From CAZMVU01 sp964569295 (GTDB taxonomy: Bacteria > Hydrogenedentota > Hydrogenedentia > Hydrogenedentales > JAGMZX01), in the NCBI GenBank assembly GCA_964569295.1, contig CAZMVU010000141.1, forward strand, positions 1 to 12,892: a stretch of DNA of 12,892 nt. Reading direction: 5' to 3'. Positions 6,265 through 12,892 of the stretch are shown piece after piece. Within the stretch, counting starts at the first letter, position 1. Each line of letters opens with the position of its first letter. The notes beneath the pieces are model-generated. The model worked only from the letters and a program-made list of their open reading frames with translations, was not told the DNA's origin and searched no databases. A program made the position numbers and the translations under genes.

Positions 6265-7799
6265 TATGGTTTCCGCAGCTTGCGCTCATAGTTACGCGTT
6301 TCCCGCACGATAACGCCGCCCAGGCCGAGCAGGGCGATGAGGTTGGGCACGGCCATGAGCGCGTTGAGCGTGTCGGCGATGGTCCACACCAGATCAAGGC
6401 CGCTCACGGTACCGATCACGACGAAGACGCAGAACACGAACCGGTAGGGTTTGACGGCGCGCTCGCCGAGCAGAAACTCCCAGGACCGGTCGCCGTAGTA
6501 GGACCACGAGATCATGGTCGAGTAGGCGAAGAGCACGATCCCGAGGGACACAACCCAACCGCCGTAGTGTCCAAGGCCGGCAGTGAATGCGGTCGATGTG
6601 AGGGCTGCGCCCGTCGGCACGGGGTAGAGCGCGCCGTCGGCATCGCGCAGGGGGATGCCGTCTTCGCCGGGGAGGCCGACCACCTGCACGCCGTCGATGA
6701 GTACGGGCACGCCTTTGCCGCCCGGGCCGTACAACAGTTCCCCGTCCGCACTTTGCACCTGCCACGCGCCGGTAACAATGATGACGAGCGCGGTCATGGT
6801 GCACATGATGAGGGTGTCGATGAAGGGGCCCAGCATGGCGACGAGGCCGCTGCGGGTGGGCTCGCTCGAGCGCACTGCGCCATAGGCGATGGGGGCCGAG
6901 CCAAGGCCGGATTCGTTGCTGAAGATGCCGCGGGCCACGCCTTTCTGGATGGTCTGCTGCACGACAAAGCCGAGGAAACCGGCGCCCGCCGCGATGGGGT
7001 TGAACGCGTAGTAGAAAATCTGGCCGAAGGCGCCGGGCACTTCCGGGGCGAAGCGGATGAGTATGGCCAGCGCCCCGGCAATGTAGAAGGCGCACATAAC
7101 CGGCACGATCCGCGAGGCGACGGTGGCGATGCGGCGGATGCCGCCGAGAATGACTATGCCCACGAGCACGGCGAGGATAAGGCCGATGATTGGCTTGATG
7201 ACAAGGGTGCCGCCGATAAGCGGGGCGGCCGGGGGCACGGTGGCGGTTTGCAGGCCGGCGGGCAGAATCTCGAGGAGGCCGTCGACCACCGAGTTCGATT
7301 GGACGGCACAGCCGATGCCGAACGAGGCCACGCCGGCAAACAGGGCGAAGAGCACCGCGAGCCAACGCTGGCCCAGACCGGCCGCGAGGTAGTACATCGG
7401 GCCGCCCGAGGTCGACCCGTCCTCATGGGTCACCCGATACTTGACGGCCAGCGCGCACGAGGTGAACTTCGTCGCCATACCCACGATGGCGGTGACCCAC
7501 ATCCAGAAGACCGCGCCCGGCCCGCCCAATGCGATGGCCGTGGCCACCCCGGCGATGTTGCCCGTACCCACTGTGGCCGACAAGGCGGCAGACAACGCCT
7601 GAAAATGGCTGAGTTCGCCGGTGTCGCCGGCTTTGTCGTGGCGGCCGGACACGGCCTCGATCGCGTGGCGTAAGTAGCGCACCTGAATAAAGCGCAGGCG
7701 CAGCGTGAGGTAGACCCCCGTGCCGACGAGCAGCAGGATCATGGCGGGTCCCCAGACCACGCCGTTGATCCGGGTGACGAACGATGAAAAGCCTTCCAT
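6264..7799 (-). CDS. AGCS-family sodium:alanine/glycine symporter
   Basis: 511-aa inner-membrane carrier that couples uptake of alanine or glycine to Na+ (or H+) entry. The start (ATG at 7799, minus strand) has GGAG 7 nt upstream and gives the family's usual N-terminus; the open frame extends about 200 codons further 5' but without protein character. Family signatures are TVGTGNIAGVATA (76-88), SGGPMYYL (131-138) and FSNESGLGSAPIAYGAV (293-309). About ten hydrophobic segments are visible, among them 16-34, 98-117, 147-165, 202-220, 232-249, 324-343, 414-432, 453-472 and 480-498. A hydrophilic stretch of about 48 residues (349-396, Gly/Asp-rich) interrupts the usually short loop before TGAALTSTAF. 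Substrate preference cannot be read from sequence. It is transcribed divergently from the next gene and stands alone. Confidence 0.93.
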   Translation of the reverse strand: MEGFSSFVTRINGVVWGPAMILLLVGTGVYLTLRLRFIQVRYLRHAIEAVSGRHDKAGDTGELSHFQALSAALSATVGTGNIAGVATAIALGGPGAVFWMWVTAIVGMATKFTSCALAVKYRVTHEDGSTSGGPMYYLAAGLGQRWLAVLFALFAGVASFGIGCAVQSNSVVDGLLEILPAGLQTATVPPAAPLIGGTLVIKPIIGLILAVLVGIVILGGIRRIATVASRIVPVMCAFYIAGALAILIRFAPEVPGAFGQIFYYAFNPIAAGAGFLGFVVQQTIQKGVARGIFSNESGLGSAPIAYGAVRSSEPTRSGLVAMLGPFIDTLIMCTMTALVIIVTGAWQVQSADGELLYGPGGKGVPVLIDGVQVVGLPGEDGIPLRDADGALYPVPTGAALTSTAFTAGLGHYGGWVVSLGIVLFAYSTMISWSYYGDRSWEFLLGERAVKPYRFVFCVFVVIGTVSGLDLVWTIADTLNALMAVPNLIALLGLGGVIVRETRNYERKLRKP

Positions 7800-8088
7800 G
7801 GCACAGCTCCGCGTTGTAAAACAAAGACAATGATTGTGGCCGGGCGGGCACATCGCCCAACCGCGTCCCGTGCCATCAGCCCGCGCCCGCCCCACCAGGG
7901 AGACCGCCAGCGTGACGTGCGATGGTTTACCCAGCGCACCTTCTACTATCAATGGCAGGGAAAACGCAAATTCCCCCCGTTTCTCCATGCCGCGCTTCTC
8001 GTAACGCACCCCACGTGTGGTATCATCACACTCCTTTATCCGGGCATGCTGCCCGGCGGACAGGTAGTCAACAAGGGGACACATCGCG
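7800..8088. promoter_or_regulatory. Divergent intergenic region
   Basis: 289 nt must hold the promoters of both divergent genes. ACAATGATTGT (7827-7837) is a palindrome just upstream of the symporter ribosome-binding site. For the rightward gene, TATCAT (8021-8026) could be a -10 box, flanked by GTGTG (8015-8019) and CACAC (8027-8031), but no good -35 box is in place. CCGGGCA/TGCCCGG (8040-8056, three-base loop) is a perfect 7-bp inverted repeat that would lie in the rightward leader. None matches a site I know. Confidence 0.3.
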
Positions 8089-9984
8089 TTGCAGCGCGCG
8101 CAGACAAGCAGTATCTCCCGGGCGGGATCGTGGACGCTCCTCGCGCTCGTGCTGCTGCCGGGCCTGGTGGTCATGATCGTGCCGGGGGCTATCCAGACGC
8201 GGCTTGCGGGTGAACTGCGTGGCGACGCCGCGCCCAGACCCCTGGTAATAGCGGCCGGACCCAACGCGTTGCCGCTGGCCTCCGCGCTGGCCGGCGACGG
8301 CGCCGACATCAGTGTGCGCGCACAACCGTCGCCCGGCGACGCGGTCCAGGAGCTGGAAAAGGGCAATGCCCAAGCCGCGCTCTTGCCCGCCACACACGCC
8401 GCCGCTTCGCCGGACCTCGCCGCAGTGGCGAACCTCGGCTATTGGCCGGTGCAGATGGTGGTGGCCACCGGTGGCCCGATCGGCGGCTTTGCCGATCTCG
8501 CCGGGCGGCGTATCGGGGTGGGGCTGGGTGCCCCCGCGAGCGGGCGTGTGCTCGAGGCCGTTCTCGCGCGGTTCCCCTTTCAAGCAGCCCCCGATCCAGT
8601 CACTGACCATAGCCGCAACCTCGAGAAGGCCTTCCTCGAGGGCGAGATCGATGCCCTGCTCGCTGTCGCGTCCTATGGCGCCCCGGCCCTCCAGGCCCTG
8701 CTCGACACCGGCTGGTACACATTGCTGCCGCTGCCGCGCGCCGCTCTACTCGCCCAGCAAGTCCCTGGCGGCGCGCCGCTTACGATACCTGCCGGTATCT
8801 ATACGCCCACGTGGGACGGCGACCCACTGCCGCCGGAGCCGCTCGCGGCCATGGGCGTGCCGGCATTGCTTGCCGTGAAGCGCAACGCTTCCGCGGGAAC
8901 CGTGTACCGGCTGCATGGGTTGGCCGAGGCGCCCGCCTGGCGCACGATAACCCCGCTGCTCGCACCCGCCTCCGATCCGCACAGCACCGCCCCGCTGCCC
9001 CTGCACCCTGCCGCGCGCCGTGCGCGTGCACCCGAAGACCCCCGCGACCGCTTCGAGACGGCACTTATCTTCCTTCTCGGCCTTGGCTATGTGTGCGTGG
9101 TGCTCTATTTCGCCGCCGGCCGGGCCGAGACACGCATGCGCCGGCAACAGGCCGCCGCCTTCGCCCTGCATTGCAAGACCCTGCTCGACGGCGTGCACCG
9201 GATCGAGACCACCAGCGATCCCGATGCCCTGCCCCACCTCATGGACATCGTGGCCGCGGCGCGCCGGCAGGCGGAGCAGGACTGGGAGGCTGGCCGCATC
9301 GATGCGCACGGCCTCGCCCGTCTCTTCGCCCTCTATGAGGCTGGCGGGTGGACCGCGGCCCAGCGCCTGCTGCGATGCTACTTCTACGAATTACAGGCCC
9401 AGGGCGATGCCCTGCTCGGTGCCGTGCAGCGGGGCGAGGCCGCGCCGGCCGTCATGGACGAGGAGCCCCGCGCGCCGGAACCGGAAGTCCCCGATGAAGC
9501 ACCGGAACCCACACGGGAAGAAGACCGGTACCGCGGCATCCCGAGCGAGGCCGCGGCGCCGTTCCGCGCCGCCGATGAACCGCACGAGGATGCCGCGTGT
9601 GCCCGGGAAGACGCGCAGGAAGCGGAGGCCGAAACCGCAGCGAACTCCGAGGATGGCGGCCTTCCCGAAGATGTGAATACGACTCGCGCCGTGGCGCCGC
9701 GCTCTTATGACGCGGAATCCGAACCAGCCGACTCGCCCGCCGAGGGCATCCTCGGCCCGCCGATCGCACGTTCCCAGCGCCAATCAGCACCGGAATCAGA
9801 GGTGGAAAGCGAGCTGGAGACTCCGGTGGAACCCGGTCCGGTTCCGGAACCCGGGACAGGATCAGAGCCGGAACCGGAGCCGGAACCGGAGCCGGAGCCG
9901 GAACCGGAGCCGGAGCCGGAGCCGGAGCCGGAACCGGAAGAAGATGAAGGTGACGAGGACGCCCAGATGACCTTCGGCTTTTGA
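8089..9984 (+). CDS. Membrane-anchored TAXI/NMT1-like solute-binding protein with acidic Glu-Pro tail
   Basis: 631 aa. TTG at 8089 is the likely start: an in-frame stop lies at 8065-8067, no ATG or GTG falls between, and AAGGGG sits 10 nt upstream. Domains: transmembrane anchor (about 15-33); periplasmic type-2 binding fold (about 50-290) with TAXI-family features such as the Gly-rich PLVIAAGPNALPLASAL, DLAGRRIGVGLGAPASG (136-152), IPAGIY (233-238) and VPALLAV...VYRL (257-274); a second transmembrane helix (about 324-343); a cytoplasmic helical region (345-450); and a long disordered acidic tail (455-631) with 12 Glu-Pro repeats (593-616). TAXI proteins normally deliver ligands to TRAP permeases; none is nearby, so this may be a sensor or scaffold rather than a transport receptor. 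Followed after 44 nt by an oxidoreductase gene on the same strand. Confidence 0.7.
   Translation: MQRAQTSSISRAGSWTLLALVLLPGLVVMIVPGAIQTRLAGELRGDAAPRPLVIAAGPNALPLASALAGDGADISVRAQPSPGDAVQELEKGNAQAALLPATHAAASPDLAAVANLGYWPVQMVVATGGPIGGFADLAGRRIGVGLGAPASGRVLEAVLARFPFQAAPDPVTDHSRNLEKAFLEGEIDALLAVASYGAPALQALLDTGWYTLLPLPRAALLAQQVPGGAPLTIPAGIYTPTWDGDPLPPEPLAAMGVPALLAVKRNASAGTVYRLHGLAEAPAWRTITPLLAPASDPHSTAPLPLHPAARRARAPEDPRDRFETALIFLLGLGYVCVVLYFAAGRAETRMRRQQAAAFALHCKTLLDGVHRIETTSDPDALPHLMDIVAAARRQAEQDWEAGRIDAHGLARLFALYEAGGWTAAQRLLRCYFYELQAQGDALLGAVQRGEAAPAVMDEEPRAPEPEVPDEAPEPTREEDRYRGIPSEAAAPFRAADEPHEDAACAREDAQEAEAETAANSEDGGLPEDVNTTRAVAPRSYDAESEPADSPAEGILGPPIARSQRQSAPESEVESELETPVEPGPVPEPGTGSEPEPEPEPEPEPEPEPEPEPEPEPEEDEGDEDAQMTFGF
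9865..9936 (+). repeat. (Glu-Pro)12-encoding hexanucleotide repeat
   Basis: Twelve tandem GARCCG units encode alternating Glu-Pro near the C-terminus of the binding protein. Most units are GAGCCG and a minority GAACCG. Runs of identical units make it prone to length variation, always in frame. Such chains are extended and stiff, often reaching across an envelope space. Confidence 0.9.
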
Positions 9985-10028
9985 TCCAACCGATCGCGTT
10001 GCCAACATGCAAAAAAAGGAGAATCCCA

Positions 10029-11015
10029 ATGCGCGCATGGCGATTCAACGAGCCCGGTCCTATCGAGAACCTGAAACTGGTCGAAGTGGATCCGCCCGAA
10101 CCACGGGAAGACGAGGTGGTCGTGCGGGTAATTGCCGCCGGCCTCAACCCCGCTGACCGCTACCTGGTGCAGGGCCAATATCCACGGGCGGGCGCACCAC
10201 CCTTCACGCCCGGCCGCGACGGCATGGGCGTCATCGAACAACCGATGGCCAATGGCGCATACCAGGCCGGCGATCGCGTCGTGTCCCTGGGCGGGAAGAC
10301 AGGTATCTCCGAGCAAGGCTTTCTCGCGGAATATACCGCCGTGCCCGAATGCTGGCTCGCCCCGCTCCCCGAAGGCTGGAGCCCGGCCGAGGGCGCCGCG
10401 GGGCCGCTTGTGCTGCTGACGGCCTGGCGCGCGCTCGTGGTGCGGGGCGAATTGCAGGCAGGCCAGACGGTGCTGATCACCGGCGCCAGCGGCGGCGTGG
10501 GTACAGCAGCGCTCATGCTCGCCAAAGGGCTGGGCGCGCGCGTGGTGGCCTTGTCGCGCAGCGCGGAGAAACGCGCGAAACTCGAGGAACTCGGCGCCGA
10601 CATTACGCTCGATTCGAACGCCGAAGACCTCGAAAAGCAGGTGAAGAAGGCCCTCGCGGGCAGCCGCATCGATCTCGTGGTCGAGAACCTCGGCGGCCCC
10701 TTCCTCAATAAATGCCTGAACATGACCGGCCCCGGCGGGCGCATCATGGTGGTGGGGCTCTTGGCGGGCCTCGATGCCCAGGTGACCATCGGCCTGCTCA
10801 TCCACAAGGCACTGCGCATCGAGGGCGTCAGCGTGGGCAATTACACCCCCGAAGAGGCGCACGCCGCATGGACGCGTATTGTCGAACTCCTGGCGGACCA
10901 AGGCCAGAAACCGCTCGTGGACCATGTGTTTCCCTTCGAGGCGGTGCAAGATGGATTCGCCCGGCTGGCCGCGGGCCCCATGGGCAAGATCATTATCGAC
11001 GCCGCCGGCGATTGA
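10029..11015 (+). CDS. Zinc-independent quinone-oxidoreductase-like MDR family protein
   Basis: 328-aa NADPH-dependent medium-chain dehydrogenase/reductase of the quinone oxidoreductase type; cytoplasmic. The start at 10029 has GGAG 7 nt upstream and begins at the family N-terminus MRAWRFNEPG; the open frame begins 16 codons earlier but that would overlap the previous gene. Residues 1-120 form the GroES-like domain (GLNPADRYL at 38-46, GRDGMGVIE at 62-70, AGDRV at 80-84). The Rossmann domain contains VLITGASGGVGTAALMLAK (148-166), the nucleotide-binding loop being GASGGVG, and SRSAEKRAKL after strand 2, consistent with NADPH. No structural or catalytic zinc Cys/His set is present. The natural substrate (quinone or enone) cannot be told. 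Probably co-transcribed with the preceding gene. Confidence 0.9.
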   Translation: MRAWRFNEPGPIENLKLVEVDPPEPREDEVVVRVIAAGLNPADRYLVQGQYPRAGAPPFTPGRDGMGVIEQPMANGAYQAGDRVVSLGGKTGISEQGFLAEYTAVPECWLAPLPEGWSPAEGAAGPLVLLTAWRALVVRGELQAGQTVLITGASGGVGTAALMLAKGLGARVVALSRSAEKRAKLEELGADITLDSNAEDLEKQVKKALAGSRIDLVVENLGGPFLNKCLNMTGPGGRIMVVGLLAGLDAQVTIGLLIHKALRIEGVSVGNYTPEEAHAAWTRIVELLADQGQKPLVDHVFPFEAVQDGFARLAAGPMGKIIIDAAGD

Positions 11016-11174
11016 CAACGGCAAAACGGGCTGCGGCATTCCCCCGGGCGGACGTGGTTCCCGCCGTTCATGCCAGGTACACGGTGTGTTTCGGGCCGGT
11101 AAATTGCGCCGAAAGCGACGCAATGCCAGCCACTTGCGCCATCACGAAAAAAAATCAGCGCCCACAAAAAACTC

Positions 11175-11203
11175 TTGCCTAAGTCCTGCAATTCTGTTAG
11201 ACT
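11175..11203 (+). promoter_or_regulatory. Candidate promoter for the porin gene
   Basis: TTGCCT (11175-11180) and TAGACT (11198-11203) are 17 nt apart, each matching four of six consensus bases. AT content rises locally. It would give the porin mRNA a leader of about 310 nt, similar in length to that proposed for glmS. Confidence 0.35.
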
Positions 11204-11430
11204 GTATGTCGTTGAAGTGAGGAGGGGAGATGACATCCCCCCATTGCGGAAGGATCCATGCCGGGAATCCCGCAAAACGCGTACGAAAAGCGGATGCTGT
11301 TTCAGCGACAAGACCATCCACCCCGACATATCCAGACTGGAGCAGGAAAGGAGGGATGAAACCGGGCCAAACACAGGCTAACCGCTCCCCGGGGTCGGGA
11401 CCAATCAGGATGTATTCTATACAGCGGATC

Positions 11431-11481
11431 GGCACATGCCGGCAGGCACAGTGGCCTGCCCACCAGCTAGGGGCATGTGTC
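11431..11481 (+). promoter_or_regulatory. Two-tier hairpin in the porin leader
   Basis: An outer 10-bp stem (11431-11440 with 11472-11481, one G-U) directly stacks on an inner perfect 7-bp stem GGCAGGC/GCCTGCC (11441-11447 with 11454-11460, six-base loop), leaving an 11-nt bulge (11461-11471) on the 3' side. It ends 43 nt before the porin ATG and 29 nt before AGGAG. No T-tract follows, so it is not a terminator. An RNA stability or regulatory element is a reasonable guess; I do not recognise a riboswitch class. Confidence 0.4.
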
Positions 11482-11524
11482 TCTTCAAGAAATCAACACA
11501 TAGAAAGAAAAGGAGATACGCACA

Positions 11525-12742
11525 ATGCGTACCTTTAAGATTGCTGTGATCGCGGCCCTTATGGTTGGTCTCAGCTTCGGCGCGTATGCCGAACTGCAGA
11601 ACGTCCTGGTCAGCGGCTCCCTGCGGATTCGGGGCAACTACCTCAACTTGGATGAAATGGATGACCGCTCGTTCGTCGAACAGCGTACCCGCCTGGGTGT
11701 GCAGGCTGATTTCACGAGTAACGTGAGCGCCTTCATCGAGCTCGACAGCTTCGACATCTGGGGCGAAGACTTCCGGTCCGATTACGTCACGGGCGTCGAT
11801 TCGCGCGGGCTGACCGTGGGCGACGTGGAAGTCTATCAGGGCTACATCGAAGCCACCGAGATGTGGGACACACCGGTTTACATGCGCATCGGCCGCCAGG
11901 AAGTCGCGCTTGGCAACCAGTGGCTCGTCGGCGTCAACGACGTGGGTTGGAGCTACACCGGCCTGTCCTTCGACGGCGTGGTCGCGGGTTATGGCACCGA
12001 CATGGTCGATGTCAAGGCCATGTGGCTGAAGCTGAACGAGAACTTCGGTGACTTCAGCGATGACGACGTCGATCTCTACGGCGTCTATGGCAGCTACCTT
12101 GGCCTCGAAGATATCGTGGTCGACGCCTACTGGCTGTTCCTCCAAGACGATTTCATAGACAATGACCTGCACACTGTTGGCCTCCGCGGAGCCGGCGCCC
12201 TCGGCGCCCTTGATTTCGAAGCCGAAGCCGCCTATCAGTTCGGGGATCGCGGCAGTAATGATTGGGATGCCTTTGGCGGCAACCTCGAGGCGGGCTACAC
12301 CTTCGACATGACGTGGCAGCCCCGGCCCTACCTGGGCTTTGCCTATCTCGAAGGTGCCAGTGGCGACGATGCCGCCTTCAACCGTCTGTTCTCGAACGTG
12401 CGCTACTCCGAGTTCTCGGTCATGCAGGCGCTGAGCAACGTGTTAGTCTATCGCGCCGGCCTGGACGCGCAGCCGACCGAGGCGATCGGGCTGGGCCTGG
12501 CGGCCTCCTATTACATGGTGGAGGAAGAGATCAATGACGACGATCTCGGCTTCGAGCTCGGCGTGCATGCCAGCTACAATTACTCGCAAGACCTCGTGTT
12601 CCGCGCCGGTTGGAGCCATTTCTTCGGCGATGATGCCCTCGGCAACGAGCCGGTTGCCCTGAATGGCGCGGCGGGTACCTTGATTGGCGATGACGATGCG
12701 GAACTCGACTACATCTACCTCGAAACGGAGCTCAGCTTCTAA
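11525..12742 (+). CDS. Alginate-export-like outer-membrane porin
   Basis: 405 aa. The start has AGGAG 9 nt upstream. Residues 1-22 are a signal peptide (MRTFK, hydrophobic core, cleavage after AYA). The mature protein begins ELQNVLVSGSLRIRGNY and consists of alternating-residue beta strands ending in an aromatic-rich strand and a terminal Phe, the Bam recognition signature of outer-membrane barrels. The segment RIGRQEVALGNQWLVG followed by W-S-x-TGLSFDGV (about 119-156) is the conserved core of the alginate-export (AlgE-like) porin family. The protein is highly acidic (many DDD/DDE clusters in loops), which suits cation or sugar passage, but the cargo cannot be assigned. It is a single-gene unit with its own leader and terminator. 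Confidence 0.8.
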   Translation: MRTFKIAVIAALMVGLSFGAYAELQNVLVSGSLRIRGNYLNLDEMDDRSFVEQRTRLGVQADFTSNVSAFIELDSFDIWGEDFRSDYVTGVDSRGLTVGDVEVYQGYIEATEMWDTPVYMRIGRQEVALGNQWLVGVNDVGWSYTGLSFDGVVAGYGTDMVDVKAMWLKLNENFGDFSDDDVDLYGVYGSYLGLEDIVVDAYWLFLQDDFIDNDLHTVGLRGAGALGALDFEAEAAYQFGDRGSNDWDAFGGNLEAGYTFDMTWQPRPYLGFAYLEGASGDDAAFNRLFSNVRYSEFSVMQALSNVLVYRAGLDAQPTEAIGLGLAASYYMVEEEINDDDLGFELGVHASYNYSQDLVFRAGWSHFFGDDALGNEPVALNGAAGTLIGDDDAELDYIYLETELSF

Positions 12743-12771
12743 GTAAGAAGACACCGCCATCCACAATTCCC

Positions 12772-12808
12772 AATCCCCTTGTGGCGCGTCCGCAGGGGGA
12801 TTTTTTTT
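12772..12808 (+). terminator. Intrinsic terminator of the porin gene
   Basis: AATCCCCTT (12772-12780) pairs with 12794-12802 (one G-U), with a 13-nt loop, and runs straight into eight Ts (12801-12808). It begins 29 nt after the porin stop. This is the clearest terminator in the window. The remaining bases 12809-12892 show nothing recognisable. Confidence 0.9.
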
Positions 12809-12892
12809 GGGTGCAGTTCTTCTACTACCGATGTTTGGGTTCCTTCGTGCCAGTTGTGAGCAAGCAAAACGGGACTGACACAAGCGAGCGAG

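Larger units (their letters stand above)
11016..11524 (+). other. Gene-poor region and porin leader
   Basis: 509 nt without a convincing gene. The left part has hairpins such as ATTGCG/CGCAAT (11103-11124) with no T-tract behind them, so no clear terminator for the oxidoreductase gene. A candidate promoter lies at 11175-11203, after which the leader contains GGGGA/TCCCC (near 11224-11240) and the large hairpin at 11431-11481. A 102-codon ORF from ATG 11230 to 11538, preceded by AGGAGG, overlaps the porin start by 14 nt; its Arg/Pro/Ser-rich translation does not look like a folded protein. Confidence 0.4.

Noticed and set aside
6174..7673. 499-codon plus-strand open frame opposite the symporter
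   Set aside because: Antisense shadow; Gly/His/Asp/Glu-rich translation with no domain character, while the minus strand encodes clear AGCS motifs.
9705..11123. 472-codon minus-strand open frame across the oxidoreductase gene
   Set aside because: Runs through the Glu-Pro repeat as (Gly-Ser)n and through a clear MDR gene; no ribosome-binding site or domain.
11103..11124. ATTGCG/CGCAAT hairpin as the oxidoreductase terminator
   Set aside because: Short stem with no T-tract immediately after; the A-run at 11147 is on the wrong side for plus-strand termination.

Overview
The window comes from a GC-rich Gram-negative bacterium. Outer-membrane character is shown by a signal-peptide porin ending in Phe (11525-12742). 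A (Gly-Glu)n linker between IPT/TIG-like domains, a secreted beta-helix protein with a 'choice-of-anchor Q' type end, and a C-terminal INLxxLLRxIQxFN ... TEDGxxPG motif are together reminiscent of Hydrogenedentota, Lentisphaerota and other PVC-like lineages. That placement rests on remembered protein style, not on a search.

Layout. (1) 1-2357: a non-coding leader with a good sigma70-like promoter, then glmS (glucosamine-6-phosphate synthase, 448-2283) and a strong intrinsic terminator. (2) 2358-6095: an accessory island. It is bracketed by two same-orientation copies (2452-2690 and 5857-6095, about 94% identical by eye) of a 239-bp element derived from the 5' end of a REP-associated tyrosine transposase (RAYT, Y1/IS200-like) gene. 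Between the copies lie a 5'-truncated ORF, a complete secreted beta-helix protein (3215-4975) and an IPT/TIG-domain fragment lacking its own start, whose stop codon coincides with the edge of the second element. (3) 6264-7799, minus strand: an AGCS-family Na+/alanine (glycine) symporter. (4) 8089-11015, plus strand: a membrane-anchored TAXI-like (NMT1/TRAP receptor-like) binding protein with a long acidic Glu-Pro tail, then a zinc-independent quinone-oxidoreductase-like MDR enzyme 44 nt downstream, probably co-transcribed. (5) 11016-12892: a roughly 500-nt gene-free stretch with a possible promoter and a strongly structured leader, then an alginate-export-like porin and a very clear intrinsic terminator.

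How the genes relate. glmS is housekeeping (UDP-GlcNAc for wall and LPS). The transporter, binding protein and porin are all envelope uptake components, but nothing in the sequence ties them into one pathway. The most unusual part is the 2.4-6.1 kb island: a short RAYT-derived repeat, carrying what looks like its own promoter, flanks a patchwork of surface-protein gene pieces. No complete novel defence system, CRISPR array, tRNA or rRNA was seen.
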